Below are positions 18,156 through 27,252 of a stretch of DNA of 64,000 nt, piece by piece. The DNA is taken from contig JAJCZS010000007.1 of assembly GCA_029262275.1 (NCBI GenBank), positions 308,785 to 372,784 of the forward strand, given 5' to 3'. The stretch's first letter is position 1. Each line of letters begins with the position of its first letter. The DNA comes from Deltaproteobacteria bacterium (GTDB taxonomy: Bacteria; Desulfobacterota_D; UBA1144; Nemesobacterales; UBA2774). The position numbers were made by a program, and so were the translations under genes. The notes beneath the pieces were generated by a model, which did not search any database, was not told where the DNA came from, and saw nothing but the letters and a program-made list of their open reading frames with translations.

Positions 18156-18737
18156 ATTACAGAAGAAAAAGACAGCATACGAAGTTATGTTGCTAATAGA
18201 AGGTCTGCACTTTCTGATTATGAGGTTATAGAGAAAAGCTCTAAAATCTCAAAGAATCTGAGCAGTTTAGAATCATACAAACACTCTAAAAGTATTGCTC
18301 TTTATTCCCCAATTCTAAATGAAGTTAGAACCCAGTCTATATTCTACGACGCACTTGGGTTTGAGAAAGAAGTTTATTTCCCTAGAGTAAACGGCTCTTC
18401 TCTAGACTTCCATAGAATTCACAATCTTGAACAACTCAAAGTGGGTAAATTTGGAGTTTTAGAACCCCAAAGCCATTTGTTTAAAGTGGATATTGAACAA
18501 GGTCTTGAACAGATTGACCTCTTTATACTACCGGGGCTTGCATTTGATAAAACCGGTAACCGCGTGGGTTATGGAAAAGGCTACTATGATAGGGCCTTAA
18601 TAAATGTTCCAGAGATTAAGAAGGTAGGCCTTTGTTACAGTTTTCAGATACTCGATTCTGTGCCGGCTGATCTAAATGATCAGAAAGTGGGCACCATAGT
18701 TACGGAGCAGGGTATAGTTTTTCTAGGAGAAATGTAG
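18156..18737 (+). CDS. 5-formyltetrahydrofolate cyclo-ligase, apparent ATT start
   Basis: Converts 5-formyl-THF to 5,10-methenyl-THF with ATP. The protein contains the family motifs SYVANRRSALS, FDKTGNRVGYGKGYYDRAL and VGTIVTEQGIVF. The frame has no ATG, GTG or TTG between the zapA overlap and this region. The in-frame ATG at 17964 would add 64 residues unlike the family and overlap zapA by 140 bases. An ATT at 18156 has a strong ribosome site (AGGGAG, 18143-18148) 7 bases upstream and gives 193 residues, the normal family length. I therefore place the start there; infC is the well-known precedent for ATT. Confidence 0.9.
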   Translation: MTEEKDSIRSYVANRRSALSDYEVIEKSSKISKNLSSLESYKHSKSIALYSPILNEVRTQSIFYDALGFEKEVYFPRVNGSSLDFHRIHNLEQLKVGKFGVLEPQSHLFKVDIEQGLEQIDLFILPGLAFDKTGNRVGYGKGYYDRALINVPEIKKVGLCYSFQILDSVPADLNDQKVGTIVTEQGIVFLGEM

Positions 18738-18749
18738 GAGGAAAACAAC

Positions 18750-20309
18750 ATGTCAGCATGGATAGTTATTGTGGTGGCGGCTATATCATTAGTTGTAGGT
18801 TTTGCGATTCATTACATCTATAGACAAATTGAGTTAAAAAAGAATATAGGTATAAAAAAGGGCGAAGCTGAGACTATTATAGAGCTTGCTAAGAAAGAAT
18901 CTGAAAAGATTAAAATTCAAGGTGAATTAAAAGCCAAAGAGATTCTCGAGAAAAGAAATGTGGAGATGGACCGTGAAGCTCGGGAAAAGCAAAAAGAGTT
19001 CTCAAAAGTTGAGAAAAGACTTCAGAAAAGAGAGGAAACTCTTGATAATAAATTTGAGGCCTTTGATAAGAAAGAGAGGGAAGTCTCAAAGCTAGAGCGC
19101 GATATGACGCACAAAGAGAAAGCTCTTGAAGAAAAAGAAAAAGAGCTTGATGCGGTGGTTGAAGAAGCTAGAACAAAAATTGAAGAAATAGCGGGTATGA
19201 CCCAGGAAGCAGCTAGAACCGAGCTTATTAATATAATTGAAGATGAAGCAAGGCACCAAGCTGCTAAAAGACTCAAACAGATAGAAGATCAGCTTAATGA
19301 GGATGCGGAGCGAAAATCCAAAGACATTATTGCTCTCGCAATCGGCAAATACGCTGGTGAATATACCAGTGAGAAAACTATATCTGTTGTGAATTTGCCA
19401 AATGACGATATGAAAGGGCGCATAATAGGGCGTGAGGGTAGGAATATACGCTCAATCGAGTCCAGAACAGGAGTCGATATCATAATTGATGATACACCTG
19501 AAACCGTTGTTGTTTCTTCTCTTAATCCTGTCAGAAGGGAAGTTGCAAGGATATCCCTTGAGAAGTTAATAGATGACGGCCGTATTCACCCTACAAGGAT
19601 AGAAGAGATAGTCTCTGATGTGGAGAAGCAAATTGAGCGCGAGATTCAAAAATCAGGTGAAGAAGCTCTTTTTGATCTTGGCATAGGAAATATGAATCCA
19701 GAGCTCACTAAGCATGTAGGAAGGCTGAAGTATAGAACTAGCTATTCTCAGAATATCCTTAATCACTCAATCGAAGTAGCTTTCATTTGCGGTATTTTGG
19801 CTGCCGAGATTGGTTTTGACATAAAGCTGGCAAAAAGAGGCGGTCTCTTGCACGACATTGGTAAAGCGGTTGATCATGAGATTGAAGGATCCCACGTGGA
19901 TATAGGAGAGGACCTTGTAAAGAAGTATGGGGAATCAGACGAGATTATCCAGGCAGTTGCTTCCGCCCACGATCCTCAGCCGCAGTCTCTATTGGGCATA
20001 CTATGCCAGGCGGCAGATGCTATCTCGGCTGCAAGGCCAGGGGCCAGAAGGGAGACCTACGAGGCTTACGTTAAGAGGATTGAAGACATAGAAAATATTG
20101 CCGGCTCATTTAGAGGCGTTGAGAAATGCTACGCGATTCAGGCTGGCCGTGAAGTAAGAGTGATTGTTGAAAGCACTAAAGTGACTGATGAAGAGGGAGC
20201 ACTACTGTCTCATGAAATAGCACAGAAGATTGAGAAAGAAGTTGCTTATCCCGGGCAGGTTAAGATTACTGTTATCAGAGAAGTTAGAGCGACAGCAATT
20301 GCTAGTTAG
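18750..20309 (+). CDS. rny: Ribonuclease Y
   Basis: Membrane-anchored endoribonuclease that starts mRNA decay. The 519-residue protein has an N-terminal membrane helix (residues 4-24), a long charged coiled coil (about 40-180), a KH RNA-binding domain (GRIIGREGRNIRSIESRTG) and an HD catalytic domain (LLHDIGKAVDHEIEGSH). Domain order and length are those of RNase Y. AGGAGG precedes the ATG and only 12 bases separate it from the cyclo-ligase, so zapB-like, zapA, the cyclo-ligase and rny probably form one operon. It converges with glyS. Confidence 0.98.
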   Translation: MSAWIVIVVAAISLVVGFAIHYIYRQIELKKNIGIKKGEAETIIELAKKESEKIKIQGELKAKEILEKRNVEMDREAREKQKEFSKVEKRLQKREETLDNKFEAFDKKEREVSKLERDMTHKEKALEEKEKELDAVVEEARTKIEEIAGMTQEAARTELINIIEDEARHQAAKRLKQIEDQLNEDAERKSKDIIALAIGKYAGEYTSEKTISVVNLPNDDMKGRIIGREGRNIRSIESRTGVDIIIDDTPETVVVSSLNPVRREVARISLEKLIDDGRIHPTRIEEIVSDVEKQIEREIQKSGEEALFDLGIGNMNPELTKHVGRLKYRTSYSQNILNHSIEVAFICGILAAEIGFDIKLAKRGGLLHDIGKAVDHEIEGSHVDIGEDLVKKYGESDEIIQAVASAHDPQPQSLLGILCQAADAISAARPGARRETYEAYVKRIEDIENIAGSFRGVEKCYAIQAGREVRVIVESTKVTDEEGALLSHEIAQKIEKEVAYPGQVKITVIREVRATAIAS

Positions 20310-20317
20310 ATTGGAAA

Positions 20318-22405
20318 TTAAACACTAAGTTTTGAAAAATCGGCAATTTTGAAGAACAGGCTCTTTATGTTAGCTAACATAGAGAGTCTGTTTTCTTTTA
20401 TCTTGGTGTCTTTGTCCATAACCATCACATTATCAAAAAAGTTGTCTACAGGATCTTTTAGATTCTTCATGAGTAGAAGTGACTCTAAATAGTTTTTTTC
20501 GACTATCTTATCCTCAACTTTTCCTCGAACATCATTTAAGGAATCATGCAGGTGTTTTTCCGCACTTTCTACAAAATGTTCATCTAAAACATTTTTCCCA
20601 GCGTGGTCTTTAACAATGTTGACAACTCGTTTAAATGCTACACCCAAAGCTTCAAAGTCCGCTGCTTTACGGAATTCAGTTAGAGCTTCAATCTTTCTCT
20701 TGGCATCTAGGATGTCATCAAATTCTACTGAGACCACAGCTTCTACCACATCTTGAGCAAACCCTTCTGAAGTCATCAAGTTTCTGAACCTCTCTGTCAT
20801 AAAGGTCATAATAGTGTCCAGAGTATCATCTAGAGAGTCAGAATATTTGCTCTCTGTCTGATCAATAATTGCTTTTAGGCCTATACGGAAAGATTCCTTT
20901 AAGCTCAGATGTAGGTTTTTTTCTAAAACAATGTTTATTATTCCAATTGCTTGTCTTCTAAGTGCATAAGGGTCAGAAGTTCCTGTAGGGATAAGTCCTG
21001 ATATAAAGCAAGATGAAATATTATCAATTTTATCTACTATGCTTAGGACTGATCCATAGTCACTCTCAGGCAGATCTCCATCGCGTCCTGTTGGCATGTA
21101 GTGTTCTTCAATAGCTTTTGCCACCTCAGGTGTCTCACCTGATATCTCGGCATAATATTTCCCCATAATTCCCTGAAGCTCTGGGAATTCAAAAACCATC
21201 TGTGTTGCAAGATCAGCCTTCGATAAAAAGGCAGCTCTTACTATATGTCTTGTGTTGTTATCAAATCCAAGGTTATTACCAAGTTCGTTTGCCAATGTCT
21301 TAAGACGATCAGTTTTATCATAATAAGATCCCACATCCGATAAATAAACCATTCCTTTAAGGTCCTCAAGCTTATCCCAAAGAGGAGCACTCTTGTCTTC
21401 ATCATAGAAAAACCTGGCATCGGTGAATCTGGCTCTTATTACTCTCTCATTACCCTTGCTTACTACATCTGAATCATTGACTGGTGTTCCACAGACAAAA
21501 ATAAAGTGCGGGAGCAGTTCTTCAGTCTCAGATTTTGAGAATACCGGGAAGTATTTTTGATGGTTCTTCATTACACTGATGAGAACTTCTTTGGGTAGAG
21601 TCAAAAATTCCTTCTCATAGTTACCTTTTAAAACTACCGGTATCTCTACAAGGTTGCTTACTGTTTCTAATAGATCAGGGTCTTTGGGGATATAACCACC
21701 AATCTTGTCTGCAAGCTCGGCAGTCTCAATATTAATAGTTTCTCTTCTCTTCTTCTGATCTAATTGTACGTATCCTTGCTCAAGTCCTTTCTCATATTCA
21801 TCCCAATTTGTAACTTTGAACCCCTTTGGATGCATAAACCTGTGGCCGTAGCTCTTATTAGAGCTCTTTAGATCTTCAATGTTGAACGAGAGTGTTTTGC
21901 CTCCATAGATTGAGAGTATCCATTTGAGCGGTCTTACAAAAGTCACACTGCCGTCTCCCCATTTCATAGACTTTCTAAATGGGATGGACAAAACTAAATC
22001 AGGAAGGATTTCTTTTAATATTTTATCAGTCTTCTGACCTTTTATTTTTTTCTTTAGTGCTAGGATTTCCCCTCTGTCACGTTGAATGGTTGTTAACTCT
22101 TTAAAATCGACGCCTTGGGCCTTGGCAAAACCAAGAGCTGGCTTTGTGGGGTTTCCTTCAGCATCAAAAGCTATTTTTACAGGAGGGCCGTATGCTTCCT
22201 CTGTGCGGTCTTCTTGTTTCTCTGGGAGCCCTTCGACTCTAAGAGCCAGTCTCCTGGGGGTGCCATAGCACTCTACATTCTCATAGCTTAAAGAGTTCTC
22301 ATCCAGCATTTTTTTTGTGAGGGATTTTAAGTCTTCTACGGCGTAGTCTAAAAACCCTGCCGGTATTTCTTCTGTACCTATTTCTAATATTAGCTCTTTT
22401 GCCAT
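20318..22405 (-). CDS. glyS: Glycine--tRNA ligase beta subunit
   Basis: Beta subunit of the heterotetrameric glycyl-tRNA synthetase; it binds tRNA-Gly and contains the editing-like and anticodon-binding (DALR-type) domains. The 695-residue protein starts [21 protein letters not shown], the typical GlyS N-terminus, and includes [10 protein letters not shown] and the HD-like [23 protein letters not shown] block. It overlaps the 3' end of glyQ by 16 bases, so the two are translationally coupled. A cognate tRNA-Gly gene lies at 58012 in this window. Confidence 0.98.
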   Translation of the reverse strand: MAKELILEIGTEEIPAGFLDYAVEDLKSLTKKMLDENSLSYENVECYGTPRRLALRVEGLPEKQEDRTEEAYGPPVKIAFDAEGNPTKPALGFAKAQGVDFKELTTIQRDRGEILALKKKIKGQKTDKILKEILPDLVLSIPFRKSMKWGDGSVTFVRPLKWILSIYGGKTLSFNIEDLKSSNKSYGHRFMHPKGFKVTNWDEYEKGLEQGYVQLDQKKRRETINIETAELADKIGGYIPKDPDLLETVSNLVEIPVVLKGNYEKEFLTLPKEVLISVMKNHQKYFPVFSKSETEELLPHFIFVCGTPVNDSDVVSKGNERVIRARFTDARFFYDEDKSAPLWDKLEDLKGMVYLSDVGSYYDKTDRLKTLANELGNNLGFDNNTRHIVRAAFLSKADLATQMVFEFPELQGIMGKYYAEISGETPEVAKAIEEHYMPTGRDGDLPESDYGSVLSIVDKIDNISSCFISGLIPTGTSDPYALRRQAIGIINIVLEKNLHLSLKESFRIGLKAIIDQTESKYSDSLDDTLDTIMTFMTERFRNLMTSEGFAQDVVEAVVSVEFDDILDAKRKIEALTEFRKAADFEALGVAFKRVVNIVKDHAGKNVLDEHFVESAEKHLHDSLNDVRGKVEDKIVEKNYLESLLLMKNLKDPVDNFFDNVMVMDKDTKIKENRLSMLANIKSLFFKIADFSKLSV

Positions 22406-23277
22406 GGATTCTTTTTCAATAGGGGAAATCCCATTTCCTCCCTTTCAAGTAAATAAGCCTCAGCGCACATCTTGGCAAGCGCTCTAACACGTCCTATATA
22501 AGAGGCGCGCTCAGAGACTCCAATTGCTCCTCTGGCATCTAGTAGGTTAAAAGTGTGTGAGCATTTTAGACAGTAGTCATAGGCGGGTAGGGGGAGTCTC
22601 TTTCCTGCCATGCTTGAGCATTCTTTCTCAAACTTCTCAAATAGATCTCTCAGCATTTCAGGATCGGACTCTTCGAAATTATATTTAGAAAACTCATATT
22701 CATCTCTGTGGTGAATCTCTCCGTACGTAACCCCTTTTGTCCACTCAAGGTCATATACGCTCTCAACACCTTGCAAGTACATTGCAATTCTTTCAGTTCC
22801 GTAGGTTATCTCACCTGAAACAGGTTTTAGGTCTATTCCACCCGCTTGCTGGAAATAGGTGAACTGGGTTATCTCCATGCCGTCTAGCCATACTTCCCAG
22901 CCAAGTCCCCAAGCTCCAAGTGTGGGGGATTCCCAGTCGTCCTCGACAAATCTTATGTCGTGTGCGAGAGGATCAATCCCTAAGTGCTTTAAACTTTCTA
23001 AGTAAAGGTCTTGAATGTCTATGGGCGAGGGTTTTAGAAGTACTTGGAACTGATAGTAGTGCTGAAGCCTGTTTGGGTTATCCCCGTAGCGTCCGTCAGT
23101 TGGACGGCGGGAGGGCTCAACGTAGGCCACCTGCCAGGGCTCAGGTCCTAGGCATCTTAGAAAGGTTGCAGGATGAAAAGTCCCCGCACCTTTTTCCAGA
23201 TCGTAGGGCTGTACAATAATGCAACCCTTCTTTGCCCAAAATTCCTGAAGTCCTAAAATAAGTTCTTGAAATGTCAT
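22390..23277 (-). CDS. glyQ: Glycine--tRNA ligase alpha subunit
   Basis: Catalytic class II subunit that activates glycine. The 295-residue protein is nearly textbook Gly[55 protein letters not shown], and [19 protein letters not shown], with the C-terminal [20 protein letters not shown]. Start at ATG 23277. The first gene of a glyQS pair; about 97 bases separate it from the upstream nitronate monooxygenase gene. Confidence 0.98.
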   Translation of the reverse strand: MTFQELILGLQEFWAKKGCIIVQPYDLEKGAGTFHPATFLRCLGPEPWQVAYVEPSRRPTDGRYGDNPNRLQHYYQFQVLLKPSPIDIQDLYLESLKHLGIDPLAHDIRFVEDDWESPTLGAWGLGWEVWLDGMEITQFTYFQQAGGIDLKPVSGEITYGTERIAMYLQGVESVYDLEWTKGVTYGEIHHRDEYEFSKYNFEESDPEMLRDLFEKFEKECSSMAGKRLPLPAYDYCLKCSHTFNLLDARGAIGVSERASYIGRVRALAKMCAEAYLLEREEMGFPLLKKNPWQKS

Positions 23278-23374
23278 ATGTGTTTAAGAAAAATCATCCT
23301 CTGGAAATATGAGGGAAAATAATACCATTATTAATCTTTTTTGGAAGTTATGTTCTATTTGAGTACAAGAAATG

Positions 23375-24313
23375 TCATATTTCACTAGTAAGTTCGTTCA
23401 TAATATCCGCTGCGGACTGTGTCTCTTTAATGGCTCCGACTGATTCTCCTGCATAAAGCGCCATAGCTTCAATATAGCCAGTAGTCTGCTTTGTAGGAAG
23501 TGCTATGCTGCCTTTTGGTACTGGCTTCTTTACTCCAGCCAGATCCCTTTCTCCCACTACCTCTCCCTCAAAAGAGTTTACTTCATCCACACATGATTTA
23601 AGCACACGGTGATGAGCATGGGGCCATCCGACTGAAAATGTTTCGGTGAGCACAGTGTCTTCAGCTCCGGCATCTATCAGCGCTTGAACATATTTAGGAT
23701 GAGCTCCTGATTCTTTTGCAGCAAGGAATCTGGTTCCAATCCGCACTGCTGAAGCACCTGCATTTAATACCTCCACTATTTGCTCCGAGGTGCCTATTCC
23801 ACCAGCGGCTATTACTGGAATGTTTACCGAATCCAAGACTTCTTCAAGCAAAGGTAAAAGTTTAATATCTCCACGGACGTGCCCTCCTGCCTGAGTCCCC
23901 TGTGCAACTATCAGGTCACAGCCGGCCACTTGTGCTTGTACCGCTTCTTCTTTTGATCCAATCTGCCAGCAAGCAAGTGCTCCTTCGTTGTGAATGATCT
24001 CAACTAGTGTGGGGTCCGGGTCTCCATAAAAGAATTCAACTACTCTTGCTTTTGAGGCAGCTACTTTTACTGAATCAAGGTTTATAAAAGGTATTAGAAA
24101 ATTAACCCCAAGAAGACTAGTCTTCCTTTTTACATTTTCTATAGTATTGCTTAGGTATTCCTGATCCATGTGGGTTCCCGAGATCATGCCTAGTCCACCA
24201 GAGTTAGATATAGCTGCAGCGAGCTCGGTAGTATTCACCCCGGGCATGCCCGCTAGTTGTATGGGAACTTTGCAATCTATTAATTCGGTGAATTGTGTTT
24301 GTCGCATAGGCAT
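23375..24313 (-). CDS. Nitronate monooxygenase (2-nitropropane dioxygenase family)
   Basis: An FMN-binding TIM-barrel enzyme of about 312 residues that oxidises alkyl nitronates, or in related branches acts as an enoyl reductase. FMN-binding segments are visible in IQLAGMPGVNTTELAAAISNS, AQGTQAGGHVRG (catalytic His region), VIAAGGIGTSEQI and AVRIGTRFLAAKESG. Starts at GTG 24334, ATG 24313 or ATG 24307 are possible and none has a clear ribosome site; ATG 24313 is chosen by likeness to homologues. It is divergent from purM, with about 70 bases between starts. Confidence 0.9.
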   Translation of the reverse strand: MPMRQTQFTELIDCKVPIQLAGMPGVNTTELAAAISNSGGLGMISGTHMDQEYLSNTIENVKRKTSLLGVNFLIPFINLDSVKVAASKARVVEFFYGDPDPTLVEIIHNEGALACWQIGSKEEAVQAQVAGCDLIVAQGTQAGGHVRGDIKLLPLLEEVLDSVNIPVIAAGGIGTSEQIVEVLNAGASAVRIGTRFLAAKESGAHPKYVQALIDAGAEDTVLTETFSVGWPHAHHRVLKSCVDEVNSFEGEVVGERDLAGVKKPVPKGSIALPTKQTTGYIEAMALYAGESVGAIKETQSAADIMNELTSEI

Positions 24314-24384
24314 TATAAATTTATATATTATCACGGAGAGGATATTCCTCTAATAGATTTAATCAGGTATCTTTCATTTTCTAA

Positions 24385-25422
24385 ATGGCAAAGACCACTT
24401 ATAAAAGCTCGGGCGTTGATATAGATGCCGGAAACCTATTTGTAGACCTGATAAAACCGCTTGCGAAATCCACTTCAAATAAGCAGGTGCTGGGCAAGCT
24501 AGGTGGGTTCTCAGGAGCTTATGCAATCCCAACAAAATACAAGAACCCAATTCTGCTTGCAGCTGCAGACGGAGTTGGTACCAAGCTTAAAATCGCATTT
24601 ATGACCGGCAAGTTCGACACAGTTGGGATTGATCTTGTGGCAATGAATGTAAATGACGTTGTTACTTGCGGTGCTGAGCCGCTCTTTTTCCTCGACTACA
24701 TTGCTACATCTAAACTGACAGTAAAAGAAGGCGTAGATATTGTTAAGGGGATAGTAAAGGGATGCAAGCAGGCAGGTTGTGTATTGCTTGGTGGTGAGAC
24801 AGCCGAGATGCCAGGGTTTTATAAGAAGGACGAATTTGACCTAGCCGGTTTCGTGGTTGGTATTGTAGATAAGAATGAAGTAATTGACGGCTCTAAAGTT
24901 AAGCCAGGGGATGCAGTAATAGGAATTGCATCAAGTGGACTTCACTCAAATGGTTATTCACTTGCCAGGAAAGTTCTTTTGGGCAGAAATAAATATAAGT
25001 TGTCTGATAAACCTAAGCCGCTTAGGCGCACTTTGGATAAAGAACTCCTTGAGCCTACTAGGATTTATGTAAAGACCCTCTTGGACATTAAAAAGAAATA
25101 TAAGTTAAAAGCAGCCGCGCACATCACAGGCGGCGGCTTGCTTGAAAATATCCCTCGCGTGCTTCCTAAGAGCTGTTCAGTGGAGATAGATTCATCCACT
25201 TGGAAAATGCCAGCAATAATGAAGCTTATAATGGAAGAAGGGCGCATCGACGTAGATGAGATGTATAGAACATTTAACTGCGGTATTGGTATGGTCCTGG
25301 TTATAGATTCAAAAGATGCAGGAAAAGTGCTTAGAAGGCTTACGAGTCTAGGTGAAAAAGCATCAGTAATAGGAGAAGTTAGTAAAAAGAAAAGACAGCA
25401 AGATCAAGTTGTTATAACTTAA
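24385..25422 (+). CDS. purM: Phosphoribosylformylglycinamidine cyclo-ligase
   Basis: Purine biosynthesis step 5: FGAM to AIR with ATP. The 345-residue protein shows the PurM series SSGVDIDAGN, ADGVGTKLKIAF, GIDLVAMNVNDVVTCGAEPLFFLDYIA, CVLLGGETAEMPGFY, GIASSGLHSNGYSLARKV and HITGGGLLENIPRVLP. All the ATP-grasp-like PurM/PurL motifs are intact. It stands alone among pur genes in this window. It converges with the TonB-like gene, with 12 bases between stops. Confidence 0.98.
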   Translation: MAKTTYKSSGVDIDAGNLFVDLIKPLAKSTSNKQVLGKLGGFSGAYAIPTKYKNPILLAAADGVGTKLKIAFMTGKFDTVGIDLVAMNVNDVVTCGAEPLFFLDYIATSKLTVKEGVDIVKGIVKGCKQAGCVLLGGETAEMPGFYKKDEFDLAGFVVGIVDKNEVIDGSKVKPGDAVIGIASSGLHSNGYSLARKVLLGRNKYKLSDKPKPLRRTLDKELLEPTRIYVKTLLDIKKKYKLKAAAHITGGGLLENIPRVLPKSCSVEIDSSTWKMPAIMKLIMEEGRIDVDEMYRTFNCGIGMVLVIDSKDAGKVLRRLTSLGEKASVIGEVSKKKRQQDQVVIT

Positions 25423-25434
25423 GTATCAAGTTTA

Positions 25435-26373
25435 CTAAAAAATTCTCCTGCCCGTATATTCAAATGTCGCTCTGATATTTAGCTTCTCTAGACCACCCCA
25501 ACCTTTGGGGAATGGTGCAAAGGGTGCAGCTGCCGTAATAGCACGGACTGCTTCATTGTCGAGCCTGGCATAACCTGAGGATGTAATTAATCGGACGCCT
25601 TCCAAATCTCCATTGCTCCTAAGAGTAAACATGAGAAATAGAGTTCCATGTTCTCCACGTATTCGAGATTCTCTAGGGTATGTCCAAACAGATTCTATTT
25701 GTCTCTTCATTTTAATAAAATATGAAAGGTATTTAAACTCAGTGGTGCTTAGATCCACAGTGTCTTCTTTTTTATCTACATTTGGAGCCCCACGTAGGTC
25801 TTGAGGATTTCTCCTGTTTTGGGGAAGAGTTTGAGGCTGAGGTCTTGAGCTGAAGAGTTGTTCTCTTGTTAAGTTAGGTGTCTCTTTAGTTGTTTTCTTT
25901 TCTTTCTTTAGTTGTTTTTCAGGTAAAGAAGCTACTTTTTTCTGTTTGGTTATATCAGATCTTGTCATCTGCTTTTTAGGCTCTTTTTGTGGTTTTTTCT
26001 CGGCTTTCTTAGGTTGTTTTTTTGCTTGAGGTTTTTGAACTGACGGCGGAGATTGAGGTGTGCTGGCTGATTGTTTCGTATAACGATCTCTTGTTTTCTC
26101 TTCAGGAACCTCGCGGTTTCTCTCAGCTAGTCGTTTAGTGACCTTAGGAGGTTTAGTTTCTTTCTTCTCCGGTACTGGCAGCTCTGTAATTTCGATAAAT
26201 TCCGGTTGTTTCTGTTCCTGGGCGAGTTTGCTTCTGAGATTTAAAATATCGATTAAGTATAGGTGAAGAAATAATAGAATTAGTATAAAGATCGCCGACG
26301 AGCCCAAAATATAGGGCATAAGTTTACTTCTGCGGCGTCTTTTCCTTCTTCTTATTTGGATCTGTTTCACCAT
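25435..26373 (-). CDS. TonB-like energy-transducing protein (TonB C-terminal domain)
   Basis: A 312-residue protein: a very basic N-terminus (RRRKRRRRSK), one membrane helix (about 20-42), a long Pro/Lys/Gln-rich spacer (about 60-215) and a C-terminal TonB domain (VWTYPRESRIRGEHGTLFLMF, SSGYARLDNEAVRAI, APFAPFPKGW). It should span the periplasm and pass proton-motive energy to outer-membrane receptors. ExbB, ExbD and a TonB-dependent receptor are not in the window. The architecture also fits TolA-like proteins, but the YxDxAxxxxi-type C-terminal block favours TonB. Confidence 0.88.
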   Translation of the reverse strand: MVKQIQIRRRKRRRRSKLMPYILGSSAIFILILLFLHLYLIDILNLRSKLAQEQKQPEFIEITELPVPEKKETKPPKVTKRLAERNREVPEEKTRDRYTKQSASTPQSPPSVQKPQAKKQPKKAEKKPQKEPKKQMTRSDITKQKKVASLPEKQLKKEKKTTKETPNLTREQLFSSRPQPQTLPQNRRNPQDLRGAPNVDKKEDTVDLSTTEFKYLSYFIKMKRQIESVWTYPRESRIRGEHGTLFLMFTLRSNGDLEGVRLITSSGYARLDNEAVRAITAAAPFAPFPKGWGGLEKLNIRATFEYTGRRIF

Positions 26374-26424
26374 CTTTTAGTTTACCACTGGCTAGTTTTA
26401 AATGCCATCATTATTAGTAGGTTC

Positions 26425-27252
26425 TTAATCAAAGTTCATAAAGAGCTTTAACGTTGAAGAGTTCCATCCGGAAGGACCGGATCCTTTTGCATATGTTAAA
26501 TTTGTCAGCTTAATTCCTTGGTCGTATCCGCCGTCTGGTTTTTCTACAATTATAGGAATATCAACTGCTTCCAGCATAGGAAGATCGTTTAAGCTGTCTC
26601 CTATTCCTACTGTTTTTATATCCCCAAATTCAGACTTATATATATTTGCTAGAATTTCCACTGCCACTCCCTTATCATTTCCGCCAAGTATGTGGTGAAA
26701 CCTTCCTCCCCTAGTATGCTTATAACCTTTTAGATTAATTTCTTTCTCTATGGGTGCAGTATTTTTATTCTCATCTTTTATAATGAAAGGCTCACTATAA
26801 TCTCTCTTTATTGCTAGTTTTGCCAAATTATCCTCAAGACCTGTCAGTTCTGTCACCTCCCCTGGTGTCATTTCCGAAAATCCTTTTATCTCAATACCAG
26901 TCTCATTGGCGATTGACTTTAAGGTTGCTACAAGTGTTTCTCTCTGGGTTCCAAGTTCAATTACCTTATATCCGTCGATCTCTCTATCATAATTGAAATC
27001 TGATGAGAAATAGTTTTTTGGAATAAATATCCCCCCTCCGTTCTCTGAAATAAAAGGATATTTGTTATCTAAAAGATCTCTATAATATTGGATTTCCTCT
27101 CGGGTTTTACTAGTGCATAAGATAAGAGGGATATAGTTGGTCTTTATATGTTTCAGTGCTTCGGACGCGTCTTGAAATGAGTAAGTGTCGTGATCAAGGA
27201 GTGTGCCGTCAAGATCAGAGAATATTACAACTTTAGGCATTGTCTTCTTCAA
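26425..27252 (-). CDS. gpgP: Glucosyl-3-phosphoglycerate (or mannosyl-3-phosphoglycerate) phosphatase, HAD family
   Basis: Dephosphorylates glucosyl-3-phosphoglycerate to the compatible solute glucosylglycerate. The 275-residue protein is a HAD-IIB phosphatase of the MpgP family: motif I FSDLDGTLLDHDTYSF, motif II CTSKTREEI, motif IV VGIGDSLNDLPML. The specific assignment rests on context: it overlaps the upstream synthase gene by 20 bases, as in the gpgS-gpgP pairs of bacteria such as Persephonella. If the synthase uses GDP-mannose the product would be mannosylglycerate instead. Confidence 0.85.
   Translation of the reverse strand: MKKTMPKVVIFSDLDGTLLDHDTYSFQDASEALKHIKTNYIPLILCTSKTREEIQYYRDLLDNKYPFISENGGGIFIPKNYFSSDFNYDREIDGYKVIELGTQRETLVATLKSIANETGIEIKGFSEMTPGEVTELTGLEDNLAKLAIKRDYSEPFIIKDENKNTAPIEKEINLKGYKHTRGGRFHHILGGNDKGVAVEILANIYKSEFGDIKTVGIGDSLNDLPMLEAVDIPIIVEKPDGGYDQGIKLTNLTYAKGSGPSGWNSSTLKLFMNFD

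Noticed and set aside
18090-18156. 6S RNA gene between zapA and the formyl-THF cyclo-ligase, as in gammaproteobacteria
   Set aside because: Only about 50 bases lie between the genes and no 6S-like hairpin is visible.
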